DNA of 26,174 bases from a virus (IMGVR_UViG_3300017971_000704:1-26174), one strand, 5' to 3'. Positions 1 through 7,972 are shown, numbered from the stretch's first letter. Translations and numbers: made by a program. Notes: generated by a model from the sequence alone, not told the origin.

Positions 1-1752
1 CTGGATCATCTCAGCCTTCTGAGCTTCGTGAGCCTTGATGCCAGCAACGAGCATATCACGCATGCCTTCGGGCGCATTGGCAATATACTCATCCATGGTT
101 ACTTCCTTGTTGCCCGTGGGCTCGTCAACCTTGGTCTCTTCCTTCTTCGGCTCTGCCGGAGGAGCAACCTTGGTTTCTTCCTTCTTCAACTCAGGCGGCG
201 TCTGCTCCTTTGCCTGGTTGGCTATCCACTGCAACTTCTCCACATCCATCTCCATGAGGCCTTCCCTGTCCTCTTCAGTCCAGGGTGACTTCTCATTCGC
301 AATCAGCCCATCAACAATCTGTTCCTTATTCATGCCAAAATCCTCCTTCATGTTCAATAAAACACTTGGCATATCACTTGCCTTTTTGTCAGGATTGGTC
401 CGCTTCCAAGCGGCCCTGATTTTTGCTTTCACGCCCTTGACAGCGGAAGCAGGGAGTTGGACCTTTTGTCCTCTGAATCCCTTTCCAATCGCAGCAATAG
501 CTCTTCCTACTTGAGCAGCTGTTTCTTTCTTCTCTGGTGTCTCCCACAAACGTAATTTCCAAGTAGATGGCTTCTTTGGATCAGGAACATAGGCATAAGC
601 AGAGGCAGGATATTTGCTCCCACCTTCTGTCTTCATCTCTGCATTCCCAACCATCGTGCCATCAGACAACTTGTACTGTAGTATCTTTTCTGCTTCCTTC
701 CTCACCCCAACGAGCTTGACTTCATCATCAGCAATTTCATATTCTTGATAGTAAGTCTTACTGCCTTTTTCATAGATGAAGAAAGAATCAAAAACTACAT
801 TGACCCATGCATCAGAATCAGGGCCACTTCGTATCTTATCATTGATCTTTCCCCAGATATCATTGTGGCTCAATTCGTTGAACGTGGCTGCAAGGCTATC
901 AGCCAACAGCTTCTCAGCTCCCTGAAGCTCCGCAGCATTCCTCAGAAGTCCGGCCCCATCAGCAATCGAACAAGCACCCTTGAGATCAGGAAGGATGGCC
1001 AGGTGATCAGGCCGGTAGTTTCTGGCTATCTGTTCATACTTCTCTCCATTCCATTCACCCTCAGTCTGCTCATTATCAGTGAACAGTCCTGTACTCACTT
1101 CCATCATCTGGCCTGTACTGATGGCATTGATAACACGCTCATCAACAGCTTTCGTTTTCTCTTCGTCAATCCAGCATTCGGTTTTGAGCTTGCCATCTTC
1201 CCATTTGGTATTCATGAGGATGCCAATTTTCTGCTTCTCGAAGATGACCGGGTCACAGGCTGAGATGCTCATACCATTCATCTGAGGATGATAAACAACT
1301 ACGGGCTTGGCATTCCAAATGGCCGGAATCTTGGACAGCTCTTTGGCTGGATAATACAGTGGACCTTGAGAGCCTTCGTGCACACCTTCTGTCAGCATCA
1401 CGCACGGCACGACAAGGTATTGTTTCCCTTCCAGAGTTTCGTATCTGGTCTTGGCTTTGTCAGCCTTGAGGTTCAGGGTCACATTGGAAAAGAGTGTCAC
1501 CATATTTCCGTCTCCCTCATTGTTGGCCATGATGGCCTTGTGCATGGCCTGTGCTCTGCTTTTGGCATCCGGGCCACTGAAACATTTGATAATAGAGCCT
1601 TCTGGCTTATCCGTTTTTGATCCGGCTTTCTTTGGGTGTCCATGAACGACACACCATCTGTCCCCACGCTTCTCAACTCTATTGGAGATGGGAGAATCAA
1701 GAGTTGCAAACCTTTCATTAAGTATCAGGTTAGATTTGCTTTCTTTCCTCAA
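1..1752 (-). CDS. DUF2213-like phage head protein (possible prohead protease/scaffold), partial
   Basis: An open frame of 584 codons enters from 1752 and runs off the left edge without a stop, so the C-terminus is missing. The first part reads as a phage DUF2213-type protein: an N-terminal segment with VEKRGDRWCVVHG, a middle segment with ISTGQMMEVSTGLFTDNE, then NYRPDHLAILPD, the arrangement seen in phage head maturation/scaffold proteins (family knowledge). The later part has a Lys/Glu/Pro-rich linker with two similar KKEETKV segments, then a helical stretch with MDEYIANAPEGMRDMLVAG, perhaps scaffold-like. I chose a TTG start at 1752 because GGAG lies 8 bases upstream and no ATG fits; a GTG further upstream lies inside a terminator stem. 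Its position after the MuF gene fits a protease/scaffold role. The specific function is inferred; confidence that it is a real head-module gene is high. Confidence 0.8.
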   Translation of the reverse strand, partial: MRKESKSNLILNERFATLDSPISNRVEKRGDRWCVVHGHPKKAGSKTDKPEGSIIKCFSGPDAKSRAQAMHKAIMANNEGDGNMVTLFSNVTLNLKADKAKTRYETLEGKQYLVVPCVMLTEGVHEGSQGPLYYPAKELSKIPAIWNAKPVVVYHPQMNGMSISACDPVIFEKQKIGILMNTKWEDGKLKTECWIDEEKTKAVDERVINAISTGQMMEVSTGLFTDNEQTEGEWNGEKYEQIARNYRPDHLAILPDLKGACSIADGAGLLRNAAELQGAEKLLADSLAATFNELSHNDIWGKINDKIRSGPDSDAWVNVVFDSFFIYEKGSKTYYQEYEIADDEVKLVGVRKEAEKILQYKLSDGTMVGNAEMKTEGGSKYPASAYAYVPDPKKPSTWKLRLWETPEKKETAAQVGRAIAAIGKGFRGQKVQLPASAVKGVKAKIRAAWKRTNPDKKASDMPSVLLNMKEDFGMNKEQIVDGLIANEKSPWTEEDREGLMEMDVEKLQWIANQAKEQTPPELKKEETKVAPPAEPKKEETKVDEPTGNKEVTMDEYIANAPEGMRDMLVAGIKAHEAQKAEMIQ

Positions 1753-1767
1753 TCCTGCATCTCCAAT

Positions 1768-1805
1768 AAAAAAAAGGCCCACTCCTGTTAAGAAGTGGAC
1801 CTTTT
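1768..1805 (-). terminator. Rho-independent terminator upstream of the DUF2213-like gene
   Basis: Read on the minus strand, arm AAAAGGTCCACT (1805-1794) pairs with AGTGGGCCTTTT (1783-1772) over 12 base pairs with one T-G wobble and a 10-base loop. The right arm runs into a total of eight T's (1775-1768). It would end or attenuate leftward transcription from the terminase-portal-MuF operon before the DUF2213-like gene. On the plus strand the hairpin is followed by only four T's, so it is mainly a leftward signal. Confidence 0.75.
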
Positions 1806-1808
1806 CAC
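1788..1808 (-). other. Possible 6-codon leader ORF inside the terminator hairpin
   Basis: On the minus strand AGGAG is followed after 6 bases by a GTG that opens a six-codon frame, MKRSTS, whose TAA stop falls in the loop of the terminator at 1768-1805. The geometry resembles a leader peptide of a transcription attenuator. The frame is tiny and could arise by chance; nothing in the peptide suggests an amino acid signal. Confidence 0.2.
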
Positions 1809-1830
1809 AAAAGGCTCCTACATTCGCTAT

Positions 1831-1861
1831 ATAGTATTACTGATTTCTTTAGGAAAGTCAA
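1831..1861 (-). promoter_or_regulatory. Weak sigma-70-like promoter, leftward
   Basis: On the minus strand TTGACT (1861-1856) is followed after 19 bases by TACTAT (1836-1831). The spacer is longer than ideal. It would drive the terminator/leader segment and the DUF2213-like gene. Low to moderate confidence. Confidence 0.3.
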
Positions 1862-1879
1862 GAAAAAATAGAAAAAAAT

Positions 1880-2095
1880 TCACCCATCCACATCACTGGG
1901 TGGTTTCAAAGTCTCTTCAGATCGTACCAAATCAATCATTCCTGCTTTGATTTCAATGGTTATCTTTCCAAACCATCTGCGCTTCTGGGCTGATACAAGC
2001 AGTCCCTTCACCCAATGTACTTCCTCTTCCTGTTTCCTGAGCACGTCTGGGTTTCTGGTAAATAGTCTGGGATTGGAACTCACGGCTGTGTTCAT
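1880..2095 (-). CDS. Small phage protein, faint DUF2292-like C-terminus
   Basis: A 71-residue protein whose ATG overlaps the stop of the upstream gene (ATGA), so it is translationally coupled to it and is the last gene before the terminator at 1768-1805. The segment KRRWFGKITIEIKAGMIDLV resembles the short beta-hairpin pattern of DUF2292-type small proteins (aromatic-Gly-x-Ile/Val-x-Ile...Gly-x-hydrophobic). This is a visual resemblance only. There is no signal peptide or membrane segment. Function unknown; a real gene because of the overlap and operon position. Confidence 0.65.
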   Translation of the reverse strand: MNTAVSSNPRLFTRNPDVLRKQEEEVHWVKGLLVSAQKRRWFGKITIEIKAGMIDLVRSEETLKPPSDVDG

Positions 2096-2487
2096 TCCTT
2101 TTCTTCTTTCTTCTCAGGAGCTATATTGCTCACATACTCCTCTTTCTTGGTTTTCTTTTTCTTCTCAGACTCTTCCTCAACTTTCACATCAACCTTCTTG
2201 GCTTCAGGCTCTTCAGCTTTCATCACGGGTTTCCCTCCCAATAGATCAAGGAATGCTCCAATGTTTTTCATCTCCTCTCCCACCTCATTGAACTGTTCCA
2301 CAATTCTCAACTGGGTCTGAGGTATTGAAGTTCTTTTGACCATTGGATGGGTCATTGCCCTGGCCTGTAGTGCGAAGAGCTTTCCCATATGATCGTACAT
2401 CTTACACAGGGACATAAAATGCTCTTTGCATTCAGCCAATGCCTGCAGATTATTGAACGGTGTTCCAGCCTTCTTCCTCTTGCTCAT
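2092..2487 (-). CDS. Hypothetical charged phage protein in the head operon
   Basis: A 131-residue protein with a strong GGAGG ribosome binding site upstream of its ATG. Residues 1-90 look helical (FNNLQALAECKEHFMSLCKM, then a stretch up to FLDLLGGKP). Residues 95-131 are a low-complexity Lys/Glu tail. It lies between the MuF minor head gene and another small gene. The family is not recognised; the position allows a head-completion, scaffolding or decoration role but nothing in the sequence proves one. Confidence 0.7.
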   Translation of the reverse strand: MSKRKKAGTPFNNLQALAECKEHFMSLCKMYDHMGKLFALQARAMTHPMVKRTSIPQTQLRIVEQFNEVGEEMKNIGAFLDLLGGKPVMKAEEPEAKKVDVKVEEESEKKKKTKKEEYVSNIAPEKKEEKE

Positions 2488-2504
2488 CTACCTTCCCTCC
2501 TTCA

Positions 2505-3536
2505 CTATATTTCCTCTTTGCCAGCCCAGGTACTTCTGCGCTTGGCTTCAGCCACTGTTTGGGGTACTTTTTCCCCTGCTCTTGTTTTCTTCGGTAGTTC
2601 TTTCTTCAATGATGCCTTGATCTTTGCTGCTGTCCCTGCGACAGATCGTGCCAATTTCTTTCTTGATCTCTCTCCTACATTCGCCGGTATCCAGGCGCAC
2701 CGGCAATTGGGATGGCGTGGTATCAATCCCCGTGCCTCTTCTATCGTCATGACAGCACCTTCAAGCTCAGCACATAGAGGACAGACCAAATCATCTCCAG
2801 CCGTACTCCACTCAGCCATCACCGTCAATTCTTCAACACCCAATTCCTCAAAACTATCCAGCTGACCATCTGCATGAGCAGCTATGATCTCAGTCCGGGC
2901 TAGGGTCAAAGCCCGTTGTCTGGTGATCCCAGTGATATTCTTGCTCAGCATCCTGGCTATCGTGGTTGGATTCAGTCCCTGAGCAATCCCATTAGCCAAT
3001 ATCCGGTTCATCTGCTGAGACATCACATCAGTAATACCTTGCAGCTCATTGAATGATCGTGTATAAAGGAATTGGAGCTTGCTCAGTCTCTCTCCCTGAG
3101 CAAATGACGATTCAAGAAACTGACTCATCCTTCCCCGATAGAATTCTGGTGTTTCTGCAAGAGCTTCCTTGTGGGTATCTTTGTATGCTCTGATCATTCC
3201 TTTGCGATAGGCTGATTGAATGTACTTTGCTGTCCATGGTTTTCCAGTTGCATCAGAAACCAGGATGTTTTCATTCACTTGGGTTGTTATCCATCGCCGG
3301 AAAGCCGTTAGTTTCTGTTCATTGGTCATGAACCGCCATGCCTGTCTCTCCGGAAGCTGGTTGGAAACTATTTGCTGAAGGATCAACGGTTGACTTTCAT
3401 CCAATCCCAATACATCCTGCTGGACTATGGCCTTGATAACTAGACTTCTCACTTCATAGAACCTTCTCCGCATCTCTCTTGAAAACTGGTTGCGGAGAGT
3501 GGTTGTACGGGTTGGGTCATACCGAAGAATTGTCAT
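2505..3536 (-). CDS. MuF/SPP1 gp7-like minor head protein
   Basis: A 343-residue protein. The C-terminal half carries the Phage_Mu_F pattern: TLARTEIIAAHADGQ, then AEWSTAGDDLVCPLCAELEG, then IPRHPNCRCAW, the conserved metal-site-like Cys/His cluster of MuF domains. The N-terminal 180 residues are helical and probably contact the portal. Members sit inside the procapsid near the portal and help head assembly or DNA ejection (family knowledge). Its ATG overlaps the stop of the small membrane peptide at 3533-3640, and the portal gene lies just upstream, the usual portal-MuF order. After the MuF motif there is a basic tail rich in Lys. Confidence 0.9.
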   Translation of the reverse strand: MTILRYDPTRTTTLRNQFSREMRRRFYEVRSLVIKAIVQQDVLGLDESQPLILQQIVSNQLPERQAWRFMTNEQKLTAFRRWITTQVNENILVSDATGKPWTAKYIQSAYRKGMIRAYKDTHKEALAETPEFYRGRMSQFLESSFAQGERLSKLQFLYTRSFNELQGITDVMSQQMNRILANGIAQGLNPTTIARMLSKNITGITRQRALTLARTEIIAAHADGQLDSFEELGVEELTVMAEWSTAGDDLVCPLCAELEGAVMTIEEARGLIPRHPNCRCAWIPANVGERSRKKLARSVAGTAAKIKASLKKELPKKTRAGEKVPQTVAEAKRRSTWAGKEEI

Positions 3537-3640
3537 TTGTCTTTCTCATGCATAATATAGGCAATAACCAGCATCGTTATAATGATACCAAACGCAATCC
3601 CCATGAAGAGGTATTGGACTGCTGCAGATTTGTCTATCAC
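3533..3640 (-). CDS. 35-residue single-pass membrane peptide between portal and minor head genes
   Basis: A GTG at 3640 overlaps the portal stop (GTGA) and opens a 35-codon frame whose own stop overlaps the MuF start (ATGA). The peptide has a short polar N-terminus (VIDKSAAVQY), one long hydrophobic stretch (LFMGIAFGIIITMLVIAYI) and a charged end (MHEKDK), so it is a predicted single transmembrane segment. The exact fit between two genes, with overlaps on both sides, argues that it is translated and coupled. The role is unknown; a membrane peptide here could be a late membrane protein or an ejection accessory, which is speculation. Confidence 0.6.
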   Translation of the reverse strand: MIDKSAAVQYLFMGIAFGIIITMLVIAYIMHEKDK

Positions 3641-5157
3641 TCTTCCTCTCCCTCTATCTCTTCACCAGATATGACAGTCTCTTCAGTTGTTTCTTCCTCT
3701 TCCTCTTCTAACTCAGCAGCTTCACTTTCAAGCTCTTTTTCCCTTTTCAATGCTGCATCCATAATCTCTTTCACTTCATCAGGAGTAAGCCCAACAAACA
3801 TTGAGAGGAATATTTCTTCAGGTATCAAGGCATTAACATCACCAGCTACATACTTGCTGAATGCTTCAACCTTCTTAGCAAGCACTTCAGCCTTGTCCTG
3901 ATCGGATGGTGCAGCAAGATCAGGCCATTTGATTTTGTATTCTTCCGGCTCTGGAAGCACACCAACTGCAATCAACCTGTCTATCAATGGTCGTATGATA
4001 TAAGGTGAAAGATATTTGTTCTGCCTCCGGGCAACCCGTTTGTTCCATGCTTCTGTATCCTGAGTTGATGCAAGTTTGGCTTGTTCAGCTCCCATGAATA
4101 TCCTCTTGGGAATTCCAAGTACAATTGCAATGATCTCCAGTTGAACTTCAACATGATTTTTTGGATCAGCCACTTGCGGATTCAGGCTGTTGACCTTCAC
4201 TCCCTGCACAGTTAGATATCTTTGCAAGCCATTCGCCCAATCAGCTATTTTCTCTCTCAATGTATCCAACTGGGTTGTGGAAAGGGGTTTTGCATTCGGG
4301 TCCATCTCAAAACTGTAGCCGGGGAATCCTCCCTTCCAAAACATCTCTCCCGAACCACCTGTAATTTTTCTCAAGTCATACAAACGGTTGAACAGTGTTT
4401 GCATCCTTGGTGTTCCATATACCTCTGAGCTTTTCCGATTGTCGGCAATATGGATGACTCGTGACCAATGCACCAACTGTTCCTGAGAAGTCACTTCCGT
4501 GATTTCACCTGTACTGGTTCTGCTTTTCTGGACTGAATCAAAACTGACACTGTATAGAACAGGCTTTCCAAATCGTGGATTGGAAGGGTCTTTTTCAAGG
4601 CCTTTTATTTTTACTTCTGATTCGCTGAATACCCGGACAAACAGCAATTGACGTTCTGCATTTCCTACCTTCATTCCTTTTTCATCAATTCCCTCAATAG
4701 GTTGGTCCAGCGTTTTCCCATCATCAAACCCCAGCAGCATAATCCCGAACCGTCCTATACCACTCAGTTCATCAACCTTCATCATATAGGAATACAGTTG
4801 ACGTTCCTGCTCCAGTGTAACCCATGCTTCCTCAAAGTCTGTTTCCTTCGGATCATCTGTCTCATAGATTTCTGGATCATTCACCCAGCTTTCCTCCGGG
4901 AAGATGCTGACAACCCGTGTTGCAATTCCTTCCCTATCGTACATCATCTTGTATTGCTGAGTGTCTAGGGTTTTCGGATATCCACATTCATCATCAATAT
5001 CCCTTCGGCTATCAATCAGCTTGCTCAGTAAGTCTGCTCTCATCAGGCTGGCATTGCTTATCATATCCAGAACCTTCGCCTGATCAGCCTCATTCAGCTT
5101 CAGGGTTGTCACTCTATCTTCTTGAGCTTTACGAATCTTCAACACTTTCTTCGCCAT
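3637..5157 (-). CDS. Phage portal protein (DUF1073-like)
   Basis: A 506-residue protein directly after terL. It has the features of DUF1073-type portals: an N-terminal YDREGIATRVVSIFPEESWV segment, a middle ELSGIGRFGIMLLGFDDG, then HWSRVIHIADNRKSSEVYGT, and a long helical region with WKGGFPGYSFEM and LGIPKRIFMGAEQ. Portals form the dodecameric ring at the head vertex through which DNA enters and leaves (family knowledge). The C-terminus after about residue 470 is an acidic Glu-rich tail. The start overlaps the terL stop by one base and the stop overlaps the membrane peptide start. Length is typical for a portal. Confidence 0.88.
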   Translation of the reverse strand: MAKKVLKIRKAQEDRVTTLKLNEADQAKVLDMISNASLMRADLLSKLIDSRRDIDDECGYPKTLDTQQYKMMYDREGIATRVVSIFPEESWVNDPEIYETDDPKETDFEEAWVTLEQERQLYSYMMKVDELSGIGRFGIMLLGFDDGKTLDQPIEGIDEKGMKVGNAERQLLFVRVFSESEVKIKGLEKDPSNPRFGKPVLYSVSFDSVQKSRTSTGEITEVTSQEQLVHWSRVIHIADNRKSSEVYGTPRMQTLFNRLYDLRKITGGSGEMFWKGGFPGYSFEMDPNAKPLSTTQLDTLREKIADWANGLQRYLTVQGVKVNSLNPQVADPKNHVEVQLEIIAIVLGIPKRIFMGAEQAKLASTQDTEAWNKRVARRQNKYLSPYIIRPLIDRLIAVGVLPEPEEYKIKWPDLAAPSDQDKAEVLAKKVEAFSKYVAGDVNALIPEEIFLSMFVGLTPDEVKEIMDAALKREKELESEAAELEEEEEETTEETVISGEEIEGEEE

Positions 5158-6614
5158 TACCAGACTCCTATTCTGCCAGTTTGTGTCAGGATGGTGAATG
5201 CTCCACTACTTGCATCCACCTGATCCTTGTATTTGCTATTTGGAAACAATATCAGTTCATTCAGATAGGCCTTGTTCCATTCGGCTTTTCTCATATATAC
5301 ATTACCAATATTGACCTGAGCTGAGAATGGAAGTGCTCGTGTTACCTTGTCACCTGTTGGCCGTACGATCTCAGTTATGAATCCAGCCAGATTCCGCACT
5401 GTGTTCTCAGCAGATTCCTTTCCTCCTGATCCCGGCTCCTGCTCAACACCAGCTATCACGTCCGGGCCATCCAACTGGGTTGTCTGTTTGATCAGCTTTT
5501 CCCTTTCGCCTGAATCCATTTGAACTCTGATCACATCATCAATCCAAAATCTGTTTTGCTCATCCTGGCCCATTAATATCCCAGCTGTGAAAGCTCCTGC
5601 TCCTGCTGTTCCTGCCTTGTCCCAGAATCTCACTTTCATCAAGCAGTTTGGTACACCATCCTCTATATGGATTCTTTCGATCTTGAACAATCCACCTTCC
5701 GGGGGCACTGGGCTCTGTAGATATTGCCCTGCATACCCATATTCCAGCAGATTTGCCTTGGCCTCTTCCAATACAGTCCGTGAAAGCCGTATTGGATCCA
5801 GAAGCAGCACCCCTTCCCTTTTTGGGTCTGGTGTGTACTTCCTCCAGAGGCTTCGTGGTCTGATTGTCTTGATTGTTTTTTCATCCACTTCAGCCGGTAA
5901 GTTGATATGTCTCACCTTCACCTTGTCATTCTGGCTTAGCATATCGGCTGTTGGGTCATCTTCGTGAAGTCTTTGCATGATCAGGACTGTTGGAGTAACA
6001 TCCTTATCCACCTTTCTTGAAGATAGTGTTTCCCTGATCCATACTTTTGCATTCTTCAATTCCACTTCACTGGCAGCTTCCAATGGATTCAAAGGGTCGT
6101 CAATAATAATAAAATGAGCATGATATCCTGTTACTGCACCTCCTGTTGATGTTGCATATCTGAATCCCTCATCAATATTGACAAAATGTCCCTTAACATC
6201 CTGATCTGGAGCAAACTCCGTAGGGAATAGCTCTTGATATTTCTCAGACCGTAGAATATTGCGGCATCTCCGGCTCAAATCCAATGACAATGCATGGGCA
6301 TAGGAACCGCAGATGCTTCGTGCACTTTTCATTCTGGTCCAAATCCATGCTGGAAACATCACGGAGCATATAGTAGACTTGGTTGATCCGGGTGGTACGT
6401 TTATGACTAAATTATGTTTTTTGGGTTTCCATAAAAAGACCCGTTCAGCCAGCTTCTGCATTTCATTACATATATATGGTATGTGCCAATTCCAAATTGG
6501 CTCTTCTGGCACAACCACATCCCAGAAATACACTACGAAATCGAAGAAAGAATCTTGGAGAATGGATGCCTGAAGTTGTCTCTTGCTGATCTTGGGAAAG
6601 GAAGCCGTGGTCAT
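5157..6614 (-). CDS. terL: Terminase large subunit
   Basis: A 485-residue ATPase-nuclease that packages DNA into the procapsid. The Walker A motif is NVPPGSTKST (residues 72-81) and the Walker B motif is HFIIIDDPLN (D171, D172), followed by a coupling segment. The C-terminal RNase H-like nuclease domain has RFWDKAGTAGAG, an acidic GVEQEPGSGGK segment and the terminal KYKDQVDASSGAF, which supply the three expected acidic clusters. The ATG overlaps the stop of the putative small subunit. Domain order, length and the downstream portal make the call secure. Confidence 0.95.
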   Translation of the reverse strand: MTTASFPKISKRQLQASILQDSFFDFVVYFWDVVVPEEPIWNWHIPYICNEMQKLAERVFLWKPKKHNLVINVPPGSTKSTICSVMFPAWIWTRMKSARSICGSYAHALSLDLSRRCRNILRSEKYQELFPTEFAPDQDVKGHFVNIDEGFRYATSTGGAVTGYHAHFIIIDDPLNPLEAASEVELKNAKVWIRETLSSRKVDKDVTPTVLIMQRLHEDDPTADMLSQNDKVKVRHINLPAEVDEKTIKTIRPRSLWRKYTPDPKREGVLLLDPIRLSRTVLEEAKANLLEYGYAGQYLQSPVPPEGGLFKIERIHIEDGVPNCLMKVRFWDKAGTAGAGAFTAGILMGQDEQNRFWIDDVIRVQMDSGEREKLIKQTTQLDGPDVIAGVEQEPGSGGKESAENTVRNLAGFITEIVRPTGDKVTRALPFSAQVNIGNVYMRKAEWNKAYLNELILFPNSKYKDQVDASSGAFTILTQTGRIGVW

Positions 6615-7138
6615 TCCTTTTTTTCCTCTTCCTTTTCCATCTCTTCAAGCATCTGTTTTCTGATATCAAGAGGAATGCTTTTAAGTTTATCAAGTGAAAT
6701 CAATTCCTCATTCTGTATTTTAAGAGGATTCTTCCCACCTTCTAAGGTCAATTGAGGGTTTTTGTATCCCTTTTTCTCAGCATCAGGATGATGTTGTAAT
6801 ACCCATGTAGCCATCTTGGCGGCTGTTGGAAAATGAAGCCGTTGCATTGTCATTTCCAATACTGTTTCTTCTGCAATATCCAACACGATTTGGCGTTCAA
6901 TTCTCAACTCCTCCAACACCCAATCAGGAGCTTTTTTTAGTGCTTCGTATAATGCTGTTTGAGTAAGTCCGATTCTCTTTGCTATTGTACGGATATGTCC
7001 ACCAGTTCCACGCATGGCCCGTACTATTGCATTCCAGTCTGATTTAGTGCGTTTCTTTCCCCGTTTTCCCTTTTTAGATGTTGAGTTTAACGTTGTTTTT
7101 GAATGTCGTTTTCTCAACCTGATCTTTTTCAAAATCAC
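6611..7138 (-). CDS. Terminase small subunit (putative)
   Basis: A 175-residue protein immediately upstream of terL with an ATGA overlap. A basic N-terminus is followed by a helix-turn-helix-like segment with GGHIRTIAKRIGLTQTALYEAL (split here only for reading), then a central helical region and an acidic Glu/Lys tail. Small terminase subunits recognise the packaging site through such an N-terminal HTH and oligomerise through the middle. The start is taken as GTG at 7138 behind a weak AGGA; the first 30 residues are very Lys/Arg-rich, so a later start is possible. The call rests on the HTH, the length and the position. Confidence 0.75.
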   Translation of the reverse strand: MILKKIRLRKRHSKTTLNSTSKKGKRGKKRTKSDWNAIVRAMRGTGGHIRTIAKRIGLTQTALYEALKKAPDWVLEELRIERQIVLDIAEETVLEMTMQRLHFPTAAKMATWVLQHHPDAEKKGYKNPQLTLEGGKNPLKIQNEELISLDKLKSIPLDIRKQMLEEMEKEEEKKE

Positions 7139-7225
7139 TATATCCTATTTCATATCATTTTCCTCACATCTTATCTCGTCTTTATTATTATTACATATTT
7201 TCTTTCAGATTCAAGAGAATTTTTG

Positions 7226-7258
7226 TATAAAAATATATCTGTAAGATATATTTTTATA
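7226..7258. repeat. 15-bp perfect AT-rich inverted repeat upstream of terS
   Basis: Arms TATAAAAATATATCT (7226-7240) and its exact complement (7244-7258) flank a 3-base loop, GTA. It lies in the 191-base gap between the small leftward genes and terS. The symmetry and A/T content allow a terminator in either direction, an operator, or a packaging/replication landmark. Nothing else recognisable was seen in 7139-7329. Confidence 0.6.
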
Positions 7259-7329
7259 TATATCATGCTATCAAAGGGGTTTGTTTTTCTATGATTTCGT
7301 ATAGATACAGGTGCTTTTTTCTTGCTTTT

Positions 7330-7521
7330 TTATTCCTGGAAATTCTGTACATCCTTTTGGAGCTTTTCCAGTTCTGCTATTCGTGCTGTTGTATCCGTTT
7401 GGGCGAATAGTAGGAGCTTGGGATTCTTTTCGATCTTTTGTTTAAGTCCCTTCAGCTCATTCAATCGTTTTGAAAGAAGGTTATTTAATCTTATACATTC
7501 AACACAACCTTTCTTATTCAT
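7330..7521 (-). CDS. Small coiled-coil protein
   Basis: A 63-residue protein with a strong GGAGAAGG site upstream; its ATG overlaps the stop of the preceding gene. The N-terminus has a CxxC pair (MNKKGCVECIRLNN), and the remainder (LLSKRLNELKGLKQKIEKN... ARIAELEKLQKDV) has heptad-like spacing of Leu/Ile, so a coiled coil is likely. Family and role are unknown. It is the third gene of a three-gene leftward set beginning at 7806. Confidence 0.65.
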   Translation of the reverse strand: MNKKGCVECIRLNNLLSKRLNELKGLKQKIEKNPKLLLFAQTDTTARIAELEKLQKDVQNFQE

Positions 7522-7667
7522 TTTGCCTTCTCCGGTTTACTTGCTCTTCCCTGGTACTGTCTTGTGTTGCCTTGCTTCTGTCCATGAGCTTGTCTGGCCA
7601 GCTTTGTCATTTCATCTTTCTTGATCTTGCGCCTGGGGCCGTTCCCTTTCGGGTTGTTCTTTTTCAT
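7518..7667 (-). CDS. Small basic protein
   Basis: A 49-residue, strongly basic peptide (MKKNNPKGNGPRRKIKKDEM...RQYQGRASKPEKAK). The start is set at 7667 because AGGAG lies a suitable distance upstream; the open frame continues further upstream but that part overlaps the zinc-ribbon gene out of frame. It overlaps the zinc-ribbon gene by 56 bases and the coiled-coil gene by 4 bases. The charge suggests nucleic acid binding, which is inference. Function unknown. Confidence 0.55.
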   Translation of the reverse strand: MKKNNPKGNGPRRKIKKDEMTKLARQAHGQKQGNTRQYQGRASKPEKAK

Positions 7668-7806
7668 CCTGATTTCTCCTCTGATATTCCTCAAAACAAA
7701 CTTTACACAGCCATGTATGATTGATCCTGATATATACTGCTGCACGTCCACAGACATCACATAGACCGGTCTGTAACATATTATGCACGGGCGTGTTCTC
7801 TGGCAT
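7612..7806 (-). CDS. Small zinc-ribbon protein
   Basis: A 64-residue protein and the first gene leftward of the divergent control region, with AGGAG upstream of its ATG. Two CxxC pairs, CDVC and CKVC, are separated by a short beta-like segment (GRAAVYIRINHTWL), the pattern of a small zinc ribbon. The tail is Glu/Arg/Gln-rich. Such proteins are common as early phage regulators or adaptors, but no particular role can be read here. Confidence 0.65.
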   Translation of the reverse strand: MPENTPVHNMLQTGLCDVCGRAAVYIRINHTWLCKVCFEEYQRRNQDEKEQPERERPQAQDQER

Positions 7807-7826
7807 ATGGTTCTCCTATTCATTCT

Positions 7827-7855
7827 ATTATAATTTTTGTTGAATTGACTGTTAA
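7827..7855 (-). promoter_or_regulatory. Leftward sigma-70-type promoter
   Basis: On the minus strand TTAACA (7855-7850), a 17-base spacer and a perfect TATAAT (7832-7827) lie 20 bases before the first leftward gene. It forms the left half of a divergent promoter pair and probably drives the small leftward genes and perhaps the packaging operon. Confidence 0.75.
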
Positions 7856-7872
7856 AATGGGTTATTCTAAAC

Positions 7873-7888
7873 AGCGAGAAAACCCGCT
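7873..7888. repeat. Short inverted repeat between the divergent promoters (possible operator)
   Basis: AGCG-AG-AAAA-CC-CGCT: four outer pairs plus one inner pair around an AAAA loop, placed between the leftward and rightward promoters. Position suggests an operator, but the repeat is short and imperfect. The rest of 7889-7943 is A/T-rich with no other clear signal. Confidence 0.25.
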
Positions 7889-7943
7889 CTATCTACTTAA
7901 ATTCAGCAGATTTGAAAATCTAAAAATTTTTCCGATTTTTCTG

Positions 7944-7972
7944 TTGACATTCGTATCAAAATATGTTATATT
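7944..7972 (+). promoter_or_regulatory. Strong rightward sigma-70-type promoter
   Basis: A perfect TTGACA (7944-7949), a 17-base spacer and TATATT (7967-7972). It faces the rightward small genes starting at 8019 and is the best promoter in the window; probably an early promoter read by host RNA polymerase. Confidence 0.85.

Noticed and set aside
28-1620. Several plus-strand ORFs over the left edge
   Set aside because: They are shadows of the leftward DUF2213-like gene, whose minus frame is open through the whole stretch and has clear domain motifs.
1497-1718. A 73-residue minus-strand ORF
   Set aside because: It is a different minus frame of the DUF2213-like gene with no ribosome site or motif of its own.
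3479-3901. Plus-strand Ser-rich ORF over the portal 3' end
   Set aside because: Low-complexity Ser arises from the antisense of the portal's acidic Glu-rich tail.
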